Positions 8,685-17,212 of a stretch of 28,799 bases of DNA are shown piece after piece. The notes under the pieces are model-generated. The model saw only the letters and a list, made by a program, of their open reading frames with translations. It was not told where the DNA came from and searched no databases. Source of the DNA: Phaeoceros laevis. Lineage: Eukaryota; Anthocerotophyta; Anthocerotopsida; Notothyladales. Location of the stretch: NCBI GenBank assembly GCA_049999765.1, contig JBNGIQ010008086.1, positions 1-28,799 on the forward strand, read 5' to 3'. Both the position numbers and the translations under genes were made by a program. Positions within the stretch are counted from its first letter, which is position 1. Every line of letters starts with the position of its first letter.

Positions 8685-8892
8685 TCGATCCTTTGTTGTT
8701 TTTCTGCTTGTGCAGTTCCTCCCAGGTGCTGATTACAGTTCCTGTCAGGTGCTCCCACTGAAACCTATTGTTTGCATGTGCAGAACCCTGGCATAGGTGT
8801 ACTACTTCGATGCCTACTCGCCGCTTTGAAGAACAGAAGACTAGAAAGGACAGTTCGCACTTTCCTTCATCTGCTTTGTGGTAGTATGCTAG

Positions 8893-10047
8893 CTATGGAC
8901 ATTTTGTCAGCCCTAGTGCCTTGCAAAACTTCTCATGTTTCTCCCTTGCAAGTGCCTTAGTCAGCAAGTCTGCTATGTTATCTCCAGTTGGGACGTACAG
9001 GAGATTAGCTTGCCCATTAGCTATCACTTCTCTAATGAAGTGATGTTTGATTTCTATATGTTTTGTGCACGAGTGCAGAACTGGGTTTTGAGCTAATGCT
9101 ATGGCTGACTGATTGTCGCATAGCAGTAGCGTAGACCCTTCTTGTGGTTCACCCAGTGATGCTAACAACTCTCTAATGTATATTATCTCCTGTGCAGCTG
9201 TGGCCGTGGACGCATACTCGGCCTCTGTAGAGGACAGAGCCACTACCTGTTGCTTCTTCGAGTACCAGGAGATCACAGTTGAGTCCCATTCAGAAGTCCC
9301 GAGCATAAGGCAATTAGCCGAAATGGACTTCCGAGTATCAGAATCTGATGCCCAGTCAGCATCACAGAAGCAGGTGAGTCGCAGACTTTGTGGTCTTTGT
9401 TTATATAGAAGCCCAAGCTTTGGTGTACCCTTCATATAACGGAAAATCCGCTGGACCGCTGTCCAGTGTGGCATACCATAGCATGTTAGGTATTGTGATA
9501 CCTCACCAACTGACTGAGAAATGTCTGGCCTTGTCCAGTTACGGAAATAGATCGAAGTCCCGACTGCTGGCCTGTAAGGAACCTTCTCCATCAGTTGCCT
9601 TTCATGCTCATTCTTCGGACCTTGCTCTTTTGTTAGCTTATCACCAACAGCCATGGGTGTTGGTGCTGGCTTACAGTCAGTCAGTCTGAATTTAGCAAGC
9701 GTTCTTGCGAGAAACTGTCCTTTGTGTATAAAAACTGTATGTGCACCAAGGTTTTGCACAATTTGTACTCCCAAGAACCATGTTAGCAGTCCAAGGTCAG
9801 TCATAGAGAATTCTGACTTCAGAATGCCTTTTACTTTGGCCATGAGCTTGGGACTACTCACAATGATCACGGCATCATCCACATACAATGCCAAGAACAC
9901 TACGCCTTCAGAATCTCTCAAGAGGTAAACATTTGAGTTAGATGTGCTTTGCTCAAATCCCGACTGCTTGAGATATGTATCTATGCGTTTATACCACGCT
10001 CTAGGTGATTGTTTAAGGCCATAGATAGTTTTAATTAACTTACACAC
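8893..10047 (-). pseudogene. rt-rnh: RT C-terminal half and RNase H of copia element 2
   Basis: This continues the polyprotein after a frame break. It begins VCKLIKTIYGLKQSPRAWYKR and has the RT active site LYVDDAVII (YVDD codons at 9874-9885). The copia connection region follows (FLGVQI, YRPAVGTSIYFRNWTRPD). RNase H shows DADWASD, SSTEAEY and DNQSAIALAQNP, then HIEIKHHFIRE and an NIADLLTKAL tail. All catalytic motifs seem intact. The preceding ORF runs into it with a one-base offset at AAAA (10049-10052). Comparison with element 3 indicates that one A is missing. The stop is TAG at 8893-8895. If the missing base is a sequencing error, the polyprotein would be intact. Confidence 0.92.
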
Positions 10048-13000
10048 CTTTTCCGATGCGCAGGGTCCTCATACCCCTCTGGTTGTTGCATATATATGGT
10101 TTCTTCGAGTGTTCCGTTAAGGAACGCAGTCTTAACATCCATATGTTCCATCACATAGTCTTTTTGTGCTGCAATAGCAAACAATGACCTGAGGGAAGTA
10201 GCTCTGACCACGGGTGAAAAGGTCTCTGTATAGTCCAGGCCCTCGACCTGAGTATACCCTCTGGCAACCAGTCGAGCCTTATAACGCTCGATGCTACCAT
10301 CGGCCTTAAGTTTGATTTTAAACACCCATTTACAGGTGACTGGTTCTCTACCCGGTGGCAAGTCTACCAATTCCCAAGTTCCATTGTCCATCAAGGACTT
10401 GTGTTCTGAATTAATAGCTTCAACCCATTTGGCTGATGCAGGTGATGCAAGAGCCTCCTTGTATGACTGCGGTTCATTCAAGTCAACAACATCAACTTCT
10501 TCCTGGACGAGGAAAGAGCTTACAGTCAAAGGTGGGTTGATCCACTCAGATGGAGACGAGGTATGCCTCCATGTGCTCCTTCTCGGTTCCACTGGTTCAG
10601 GTTCTGGTGCAGGCTCTGCTGCAGCTTGTGCTTGAATCTCTGAGTGCATAGATTCCTCAGCAGGTATTGCCTCATCATCTTGCATTGACTCTTCATCAAG
10701 ATATGTTTCATCATCGGGAAATTCACTGAGATCCTCATAATCATCCAGTGGCACATTCTGACTGGTGCTTGTACTCGTGGACACATGCTGTGCAGGGTCT
10801 GGCTGCACTTGTGCAGGCGCCGACTGTACCTCAACATGTACGTGGCCTGGTGATGTATCCTCGGAGTCAGAGTCACCTTCAGTATGCATGGATACTTCCT
10901 CAACTGACATAGGTGTTGCAGGGTAAGTAAGCAATGACTGTTCATTAAAGATAACACTCCTGCAATGTGTAATGCGCCTTGTGTCGGGGTCAAAAAGCTT
11001 GTATCCCTTGATTCCCTCTGTGTACCCAACAAACACGTATTTGCGAGCCTTGTAATCTAACTTTACCCTCTGGTCTGCGGATAAGTGGGCATATGCAGGT
11101 GCTCCAAATAGCCGAAGATGATTAATACGAGGCTTGTGAGAGGTCCACCGTTCAAAAGGTGTAGCTCCCGCAAATGCACTTGTTGGTAGGCGATTACGAA
11201 TATAAGCAGCTGTGGCAGCAGCTTCTGCCCAGTATCCTTTTGACAACCGAGCTTGCTTGAGCATAGCCTTGGCTTGTTCTTGGATATGTCTGTTGCTTAT
11301 TTCAGCTATCGGATTCTGAGAGGATGTATACGGAGTAGTGTACTGCCTAGCTATGCCATGAAGCTGGCAATAGTGTTTGAAACCATCCGAGATGTACTCA
11401 CCCCCGTTATCGCTTCGAAGTGTTTTCAAAAGCTGTCCAGTTTGGCGCTGGGCAAAGGTAACGTAGTCCATGAAGCAGCCTAAAGTCTCATTCTTGTTTT
11501 TAATAAGGTAGATCATGATGTATCTACTCCAGTCGTCAATAAACGATAGAATGTACTTGTTGCCGCCAAAAGATGAGGTAGACATAGGTCCACAGAGGTC
11601 AGAATGGACTAACTCAAGCAATTTGGAAGCTCGTGTGGGATTCTCATCCTTGTAGGGAGCTCGGTGATGTTTACCAAATACACAGGCTTCACAAAACTGT
11701 TTATCTGCAAACCTGGTCATGAACTTCTCCCTATACAGAGTATTACTGGCCACCATGGATTTTAACTTGTCAAAATTTACATGTGCCAGCCTGCAATGCC
11801 ATAACATGGTGTCCCGCTCTGCAATCTGTGATTGGCTGAGGTTGGCCACTGGTCTGCCATGCTTGTATACCACATCCAGTTGATACAAATTATGCACTGG
11901 TGTGCCTACTGCAATATCCTTGTTCCTTGCAGTACTCTCTTTAACATTGCAGAGCCCTCCAGAAAAACTGATGCTCAGCATATGTTGTGTGTCCAACAGA
12001 TAGACAGAGATGAGATTCTTCACCATTGCGGGTACATGTAAGACATCAATGAGCTTGAGCAGGTCTCCATTCTTCAACAGCAATGGAACCTTCCCCATTC
12101 CGACTATTGGTAAGCCTCTATCATCACCAACCAGTACCACTTGGCCTGCTGGTAATCGAGTGTAATCTGTAAACGCCGTGCGTGTGTGACAGATGTGAGA
12201 TGAAGCCCCAGAGTCTAAGTACCATAAATGCCGAAACTGAGGGGTTGACACCATATATACAGTGAGTATGGTGTTCGTCTTCCGTTGAGCAACATTAGTT
12301 TCAGGCGGGGCAGTCCGCCTTGGCTCGTTGGCCTTCTTCTTCCGGCAATCTGCCTCCCAGTGACCTGGGATAAGACACCAGTTACAGGGACCCTTCTTCT
12401 TAGGTGACCCTGAACCAGGCTTCTTCTTATTATATGCGTTTGAGCTCCCACTGCTTTGTGACTGCCAGGCTGGTCGAGATGGCTGCTTCTTAGAGCCTCT
12501 ATTAGCATAGAGCACTCTGTTTGATGCTTCTTCCCTGGAGGAGGTACCACCCCTACGATCCAATCTGGTTGACTCCTCCTCAAGGAGTGCTCCTATCAAA
12601 TTAGATAGTGATACTGCTGGATTTTGCCCTTGCGGTGTTGCAGCAGCTATATTTCTGAGTTGAGTGCAGTGGTTGCTTACAAATGTGCGATAAGAATCAG
12701 GTAAGGTGAGCAGCAGTGCTATTGCTGCTTCATGTTCAGTTGTTGTTTTTCCGCTGGAAGTGAGCTTTGATCTCAGCATGCGAAACTTTATAACATGTTG
12801 TTCAACTGAATCTCCTTCTTTCATTTTGAAGTTATAAAAGGCCCTTGTGGCCGTCACCAAGGAAGATGAGTTTGTAACTCGATATATTTGTGACAAGTTG
12901 TCCCATATGTCCTTTGTAGTCTCCGCATCTTGGGTATGATGCATCATCGAGCCATCGAGAGCACTTTGGATCACGCCAAGAGCACGTAAGTCAAGCTTAT

Positions 13001-13601
13001 TCCACAAGTCTCTTAAGTTTTGTGCAGCAGTTGATGCAGGCTTAGGCATGCCACCATTTACTACACCCCAGAGGTCATGCTCCTTCAAGATTGTCTGGAC
13101 CCGTAGGGACCAGACATCGAACTGAGAACCATTAAATCTGTCCTTCTCCTTGAAATCTATCTTGAAGTTGTTAACAGTTGTGTTATGATTTACTGTCTGA
13201 GGATTTGACGTCGTCATTGAGTGAATAACTTGTGACGCTAAGCTGGTGCTTGTGGCGTGTGCAAGGAGTGCTGCTTTACCCAAATTAGAGGTAGGACTGG
13301 AAGATGCAGTCTGCTGTGTATTGCGGACTCTTCTAGATGGATTATGAGGCCTTACATGGGTTATGTTTAAGGACAATGGGTCGATTTGGTATCCAGGAGG
13401 TAGACGGAATTCATCATCATCAATCACTGCCCCGAGATACGAAGAGGCATCTGATGGCTCTTCACCTTCTGGGGGTGTCTCTTGGTTAGAACTTTCCCTG
13501 GCAGCTGATCTGGTATAGATGCGTCTACCACTGTATGATGGTGGTGTTTGATTACCACGTCCACGTGGCGTCCTTGAGGATCCAGTACCCCTTCCGGACA
13601 T
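10035..13601 (-). CDS. gag-pol: Gag-protease-integrase-RT(N) polyprotein of copia element 2
   Basis: An 1,188-codon frame from the ATG at 13601, 11 nt past the ORF1 stop; a GTG two codons upstream also reads open. The N-terminus is RG-rich. The Gag domain has RFNGSQFDVWSLR near 153 and the CCHC knuckle CNWCLIPGHWEADC is near 404-417. The protease motif WYLDSGASSHICH is near 459-471. The pre-integrase region (LWHCRLAH, FCEACVFGKHH) leads into the integrase core with HSDLCGP, SDNGGEY and Glu in NPIAE, again D,D-35-E. An acidic linker and the RT start (CKWVFKIKLK, DVKTAFLNGTLEE) follow. It ends at TAA 10035 after a one-base slip at AAAA, losing the rest of RT and RNase H unless the slip is corrected. 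The glycine normally seen before the catalytic Glu (NGVAE) is proline here. Confidence 0.93.
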   Translation of the reverse strand: MSGRGTGSSRTPRGRGNQTPPSYSGRRIYTRSAARESSNQETPPEGEEPSDASSYLGAVIDDDEFRLPPGYQIDPLSLNITHVRPHNPSRRVRNTQQTASSSPTSNLGKAALLAHATSTSLASQVIHSMTTSNPQTVNHNTTVNNFKIDFKEKDRFNGSQFDVWSLRVQTILKEHDLWGVVNGGMPKPASTAAQNLRDLWNKLDLRALGVIQSALDGSMMHHTQDAETTKDIWDNLSQIYRVTNSSSLVTATRAFYNFKMKEGDSVEQHVIKFRMLRSKLTSSGKTTTEHEAAIALLLTLPDSYRTFVSNHCTQLRNIAAATPQGQNPAVSLSNLIGALLEEESTRLDRRGGTSSREEASNRVLYANRGSKKQPSRPAWQSQSSGSSNAYNKKKPGSGSPKKKGPCNWCLIPGHWEADCRKKKANEPRRTAPPETNVAQRKTNTILTVYMVSTPQFRHLWYLDSGASSHICHTRTAFTDYTRLPAGQVVLVGDDRGLPIVGMGKVPLLLKNGDLLKLIDVLHVPAMVKNLISVYLLDTQHMLSISFSGGLCNVKESTARNKDIAVGTPVHNLYQLDVVYKHGRPVANLSQSQIAERDTMLWHCRLAHVNFDKLKSMVASNTLYREKFMTRFADKQFCEACVFGKHHRAPYKDENPTRASKLLELVHSDLCGPMSTSSFGGNKYILSFIDDWSRYIMIYLIKNKNETLGCFMDYVTFAQRQTGQLLKTLRSDNGGEYISDGFKHYCQLHGIARQYTTPYTSSQNPIAEISNRHIQEQAKAMLKQARLSKGYWAEAAATAAYIRNRLPTSAFAGATPFERWTSHKPRINHLRLFGAPAYAHLSADQRVKLDYKARKYVFVGYTEGIKGYKLFDPDTRRITHCRSVIFNEQSLLTYPATPMSVEEVSMHTEGDSDSEDTSPGHVHVEVQSAPAQVQPDPAQHVSTSTSTSQNVPLDDYEDLSEFPDDETYLDEESMQDDEAIPAEESMHSEIQAQAAAEPAPEPEPVEPRRSTWRHTSSPSEWINPPLTVSSFLVQEEVDVVDLNEPQSYKEALASPASAKWVEAINSEHKSLMDNGTWELVDLPPGREPVTCKWVFKIKLKADGSIERYKARLVARGYTQVEGLDYTETFSPVVRATSLRSLFAIAAQKDYVMEHMDVKTAFLNGTLEETIYMQQPEGYEDPAHRKRCVS

Positions 13602-13612
13602 CCACACGGGAA

Positions 13613-13951
13613 TTAGAAATCAGGTGGGATTTCTGAATTACTGTCAGCCTTTGGCTTGAACATTTCTGCTGTTACTATTGACTTGAACATCTTTTGAATA
13701 GCCTCCACTTCATTCATTAATGCAATGGACTTTTGGGCTTGTTCAGGAGGTTGAGTGAGCCTTATGGTCAGATCCGCTAGTTGTCGTGACAACAAAACAA
13801 GAGATCGACTATTATCCTCAACCTTGTCAATAACGTCAGCAAATTGACTGTTGTGTGTAGCAAACTGATCTACAAGCAAATTCGACCTTCGTTGAGAAGA
13901 AAACCGATCTACTGGTAGATTCGACCTTCGCTGACCTCTTGCTCTCGGCAT
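13613..13951 (-). CDS. ORF1 accessory protein of copia element 2 (112 aa)
   Basis: A complete ORF between ORF0 and gag. The ATG at 13951 is 7 nt after the ORF0 stop, and its TAA (13613-13615) is 11 nt before the gag ATG. The start MPRARGQRRSN matches element 3's ORF1 start (MPR.RG.RR). A 13-residue segment, QRRSNL.VD.F, occurs twice in tandem at about residues 7-32. The rest is helical with heptad-like spacing (ADVIDKVEDNSRSLVLLSRQ; later IALMNEVEAIQKMFKSIV), suggesting a coiled coil. LSRQ..DL is shared with element 3's ORF1. It has no catalytic motif and no membrane segment. The basic N-terminus plus coiled coil would suit an RNA- or Gag-associated oligomer; that is inference. Confidence 0.75.
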   Translation of the reverse strand: MPRARGQRRSNLPVDRFSSQRRSNLLVDQFATHNSQFADVIDKVEDNSRSLVLLSRQLADLTIRLTQPPEQAQKSIALMNEVEAIQKMFKSIVTAEMFKPKADSNSEIPPDF

Positions 13952-13958
13952 TGTGTTC

Positions 13959-14135
13959 CTAGGAAAGATAGTGATCTACAATTTCTGCTAGGAACTTGTC
14001 AGCCATGCTTCCGAACCTAATCAATGCCAATTTGAGTGCAGATGCAAGGCTACGAAAGTGATCAAATTCGAGATGCTTGATGCAATCTGTACTACAACAA
14101 ACTAGGCAGAAATTAGAGGGCATGGCGACCTCCAT
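13959..14135 (-). CDS. ORF0, conserved 58-aa Cys/His microprotein of copia element 2
   Basis: The first ATG after the PBS in this frame (14133-14135) opens 58 codons ending at TAG 13959-13961. The product has Cys at 10, 13 and 18 and His at 26 (C-x2-C-x4-C-x7-H), then a helical stretch, the motif RFGSMA (40-45) and a VDH motif at 53-55. Element 3 has a 58-codon ORF in the same position with 31 identical residues and no gap. Such gapless conservation in a short ORF argues for selection on the protein. The frame is also open upstream through the PBS into the LTR, but no earlier ATG lies in it. Zinc binding is inferred from the Cys/His spacing; function is unknown. Confidence 0.75.
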   Translation of the reverse strand: MEVAMPSNFCLVCCSTDCIKHLEFDHFRSLASALKLALIRFGSMADKFLAEIVDHYLS

Positions 14136-14136
14136 T

Positions 14137-14148
14137 GCTCTGATACCA
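14137..14148 (-). other. Primer-binding site (tRNA-iMet type), element 2
   Basis: On the element strand TGGTATCAGAGC directly follows the 5' LTR end TCTTCA. The ORF0 start codon lies one base beyond it. Confidence 0.93.
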
Positions 14149-14415
14149 TGAAGACATTCAGGCGGATCGCTAGAGAGCAAGTAAGAAAAATGTAGAATGT
14201 TGTGTGTGGGCACGGTCGTGCCAAGAAGTCACATCAGGCGTGTGCCTGTTCACCGGACAGTCACGGCGGTTATGTTTTTGGTTGTGACGCTATACGAAAC
14301 GCCATAGCGTTTCGTATTTAAATAATTTCTAAATACTCTAAATAATGCGCCCTGCCTATTTACTGGCTACTAAGTAATAAATAACTTTAATTATAAATAA
14401 CCTATTACTTTTCTA
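14149..14415 (-). repeat. 5' LTR of copia element 2
   Basis: 267 bp, matching 7961-8227 except for one base seen at 14158. It should hold the promoter and transcription start for ORF0-ORF1-gag-pol. The hairpin arms are at 14292-14302 and 14307-14317. Confidence 0.93.
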
Positions 14416-14420
14416 CTGGA
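14416..14420. repeat. Target-site duplication of element 2, right copy (CTGGA)
   Basis: It matches 7956-7960 and lies outside the LTR ending TTTTCTA. Confidence 0.9.
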
Positions 14421-14464
14421 AGATGCGTGCCAGGTTTTTAACAGGATGCCATGTTGTTAAAAAC

Positions 14465-14950
14465 ACCAGGCAGGTGGCCGCCACTCATCATCCAACAGCC
14501 CCCTTGTGACAATCTGTGAGTGCAGCTCCAGGCGCGCCTCTCTCCAGGCGCGCAGCTTCCACCAGGCAGGTGGCCGCCACTCATCATCCAGCAACCCTCT
14601 TGTGACAATTTGTTGTCAAAGGATTGACTCCAGTCTAGGTGCAAGTGTAGGAGAGGAGAGGAGAGGATGGTGTTGGTGGTGGCAACCAAACAATACACAC
14701 AACACACCACTCAACGGGTGGTGCTCCTTTATATCCATTATCCAATCCACAACTTAACTGGTTCACTAATAACTAGAACTAGTCTAGTGTGAACCCAACC
14801 AGGATAACTAACACCACATGAGTTTAGCTCATATAGAGCTCGATAACTCAACATCTGTGAGTACAGCTCCAGGCGCACCTCTCTCCAGGCGTGCAGCTTC
14901 CACTAGGTGCCCGCCACTCATCATCCAGCAGCCCCCTTTGTGATAATCTG
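14465..14950 (-). repeat. Three copies of a ~95-bp module, LTR-start-like
   Basis: Copies lie at 14465-14512 (partial), 14513-14610 and 14854-14950. Each contains CCGCCACTCATCATCCA followed by a pyrimidine run and TTGTGA. The longer two add CAGCTCCAGGCGCRCCTCTCTCCAGGCG. On the minus strand each reads as a purine run (AAGGGGGC or AGAGGGT) followed by TG(C/T)TGGATGATGAGTGG, which looks like a polypurine tract plus LTR start. A TATAAAG lies between copies on that strand (about 14730). They may be LTR fragments of an unidentified minus-strand element; I found no PBS. Confidence 0.5.
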
Positions 14951-15360
14951 ACGCGAGGGCGTCACCATTCTTTGTTGCCACCACGACTCTGAAGTGCACC
15001 AAAACGCTGGCCCTCGGGTACCTGGGATTTTCATTTTGTCGAAAAAAGGCCACTTTCAAGATTTTATCATTCCCGATAGCCATGAAACCTTCCTCTAAAA
15101 AATCAGTTTGCACCAACAGGGCTAGATTATGGTCACCCGGGAAGGTTTTTTGCCCTTCTGTTGCAACCGTCTAGATCCAAGGTAGATGGCATGACAGGTA
15201 CTAGAGATGTTGGTAGTGTCGACATGTCTGAAGACCCTTGTCCGCCTGGGCCACACAACACCGCCGCGACAGATGCATCCGATGCGGAGGTGGAGGGTAC
15301 TGCGGAGCTAGGTGATAGCTTGTATCCCGAGGCGTAAAATGTAGAGAACGCGTTATGCAT
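14951..15360 (-). other. Unrecognised minus-strand coding-like stretch
   Basis: One minus frame over about 15170-14950 reads as natural protein (EGQKTFPGDHNLALLVQ, then EEGFMAIGNDKILKVAF and PRYPRASVLVHFRVVVATK). A second frame is open at 15360-15133. They are out of phase, so this is a broken fragment. It ends where the repeat module begins, as an internal region would end at a 3' LTR. I recognise no family. Confidence 0.25.
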
Positions 15361-16043
15361 CCTGGATGTCCGGGATGCTTCATGTGTAGTGTTGACTTTT
15401 TTGTTGGTATCGCGATGAAGAGACCGGCTTTAAACCATGATACACGTTAAAAACGCACTTTGCTAACTTTGCCTCATAGCGTGAAATTATCTGGACACTA
15501 TGAGTCCTCAAAAAACCAATATTTTTGGAACCTAGCTCAATCTTGGGGTTTTTCAGAGGTGTGAAATAAAGGTGTAAATAGTCTTTTTATATATCCAGCA
15601 TTTAAAATAAACAATAATTAGTTGAGATAGTAATCGGGTAGATTACAAAAGACGTCATTAAGGGGTTTTACCCCAAACTAACTAACTAACTCACGCGCCA
15701 CGGGACACGGCGTTTCACGGCACTTCTTTAAGGCCACACGGCCACACACAAATACAATGCTCATTCTTCTCTCGCCAAGCCTTGCGCACGCCTCTCAATC
15801 TCTCACGCTCTCACGATCCTAGCAAGCCACTATGAAAGAGGCCATTTTAGGAACCAAGATCGGTTCCTATTTCATGGAGACCTTGTTACATGACCTTGGA
15901 CGCAGTCGTGTTCTACATTCGGATGCTAATCGGCCAGCTAACATGGAATGCATGAGAAATGTGTCGCACAACTGGAGGGTCACAAAGCTCAGATGCAAAG
16001 TCTAAAAGCACCACCTTAGCAACGCCTGCGGGGTCTGCGATGG
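15361..16043. other. AT-rich spacer with a possible degenerate LTR
   Basis: No gene seen. About 15560-15830 is LTR-like on the plus strand: AACTAACTAACTAAC, then CTTTAAGGCCACACGGCC, an ACAAATACAA stretch and a long CT-rich tail. Element 3's LTR has a comparable order (TTTTTAAGGCCCACGGCC, AATACAA, CTCTTCTC). No PBS follows, so at most this is a solo or broken LTR. Confidence 0.3.
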
Positions 16044-16613
16044 TCAAGTAGGCAACAAGCTGGCTACATGAAAACCGGTCACACTTCTAGCTTTTTTTGC
16101 GGGGACCCCAAGGAAGGCTTTGACCAGCCACTTGCACAGCCACATCCCTGAGCCGGTAACAAGCCTGAGTCTGTCTGTAAACAAACCCAGCCCCAATCTG
16201 TAAGGTAGCGTCCTCCCTGCTTTTGTGGCACCGCTTGGAGTTATCCTCTCAGTGCGTCTCTTGTGGATGCGAAGTCCTCGGTGCTTTGGTGGTGGCGCCG
16301 ATTCAATCGATGCGTCAGAGTCGGAATCATACTTGGCCGGCTGAGTGCCTTCACGAAATGCCGCTATCTTGCAGTCAAGCTCCCTACGCACCTGCTCCCT
16401 GTGCTCCGTCTCTTGGCGACAACGCAGCTTCAGCCTTTGCCAGTTATCATCAATTGGAGGACTTGAAGGGGGCACCGTGTCCGACCTACCTCGACACCAC
16501 GCCGTGGACCGCGATTTGCCATGCCTTTGTCGCTTCATCCTTGCTTTTGGCGAGTGATGCGGAGAAGAGCCTAGCCTGCTGAGGATCTCACGACCTTCGC
16601 GTGCCTCCGACAT
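16044..16613 (-). CDS. Hypothetical protein, 189 aa, basic
   Basis: An ATG at 16613 opens 189 codons. The N-terminal third is rich in Arg, Lys and Ser (KARMKRQRHGKSRS). A charged helix follows (DDNWQRLKLRCRQETEHREQ), then an acidic DSDSDAS patch and another basic stretch (KHRGLRIHKRRTER). The C-terminus has a Trp/Leu-rich segment. The pattern suits a nucleic-acid-binding or nuclear protein, or the N-terminal part of a transposon protein, but I recognise no domain. It lies downstream of and in the same orientation as the larger relic at 17213-18829. It could be a chance ORF. Confidence 0.35.
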   Translation of the reverse strand: MSEAREGREILSRLGSSPHHSPKARMKRQRHGKSRSTAWCRGRSDTVPPSSPPIDDNWQRLKLRCRQETEHREQVRRELDCKIAAFREGTQPAKYDSDSDASIESAPPPKHRGLRIHKRRTERITPSGATKAGRTLPYRLGLGLFTDRLRLVTGSGMWLCKWLVKAFLGVPAKKARSVTGFHVASLLPT

Positions 16614-17212
16614 GATCCCAAAGAAGTGTACGAAGTTTAATAGTGCCGGGGTAGACGAAGTAGGGCACCCTTGTGGCCGGCAGATATTCGAGTGTGCTGA
16701 CAATCGACTGTGCTATACGTGGGGGTCACTAGCGCTTTGTGTTGGAATACCTGAAACCCCCCACTTTCGGTTCCAGTTAGGTGTTCCATTGGGCTTAAAA
16801 GAAAAACCAATATACCTATATATCTAACTGGGACGGGACGAGAGGAATTTTTTTGCAAACTTTCTTTGTAGGTCGGGCCTAGGGTTTCTAGCAGCAGGTT
16901 AGCGTTGAGTGCGGGAGGCGTGGTGTGGTGCTAGTCGAGAGCTCTAGCCAAGGCGCACCGGCTGCAGGCCTCATGGCAGGCGGTGGGTGGGGTTGCAGGC
17001 ACTTGCAAGGCGGTGTTGCATGCAGGATGGCGGCCAAGCGGGGCTGCAAGCATGGCGAGCAGCAGGCATGGCGGCTCGGCGGGGTGCAGGCATGTTGGGG
17101 CTCCACGCCTCATCTGCAAAAGTCGCCAAAGTTTCGTGACGAGGAAATCCTCGGGATCCATGTCGGCAGTTTTGCTGAGGGTGTGCTGAGTCACTAAATT
17201 TACGGATTCAAG
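16614..17212. other. Spacer: TATA/LTR-like start and GCAGGC-rich stretch
   Basis: TGTTGGAATACC at 16740 resembles a copia LTR start and is followed by CCTATATATCT, but I could not find an LTR end, PBS or target duplication. From about 16930 to 17100 the sequence is rich in GGCGG, GCAGGC and GCATGG motifs. Open frames on both strands follow that composition. No gene is supported. Confidence 0.35.

Larger units (their letters stand above)
7961..14415 (-). mobile_element. Ty1/copia LTR retrotransposon 2, complete and recent
   Basis: A full-length 6,455-bp copia element on the minus strand with two 267-bp LTRs, a 5-bp target duplication, PBS and polypurine tract. Read on its own strand the order is 5' LTR, PBS, ORF0 (58 aa), ORF1 (112 aa), gag-pol, a 0.66-kb 3' region holding an antisense ORF, PPT, 3' LTR. 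Reading the LTRs side by side I see one difference (T at 7970 against C at 14158), pointing to very recent insertion. The only damage seen in gag-pol is a one-base indel at an A-run inside RT (10049-10052). Confidence 0.95.

Noticed and set aside
10035-10052. Programmed -1 frameshift site in element 2 RT
   Set aside because: The break lies in the middle of RT, where copia proteins are contiguous, and element 3 reads straight through the equivalent position. A one-base loss at AAAA is simpler.
13959-14213. 84-codon version of ORF0 starting inside the LTR
   Set aside because: The upstream 26 codons lack an ATG, begin at a GTG, and run through LTR and PBS. The 58-codon ATG version matches element 3's ORF0 exactly in length.
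16740-16900. Solo copia LTR starting TGTTGGAATACC
   Set aside because: No matching end, PBS or 5-bp duplication was found. Kept only as a remark in the spacer entry.
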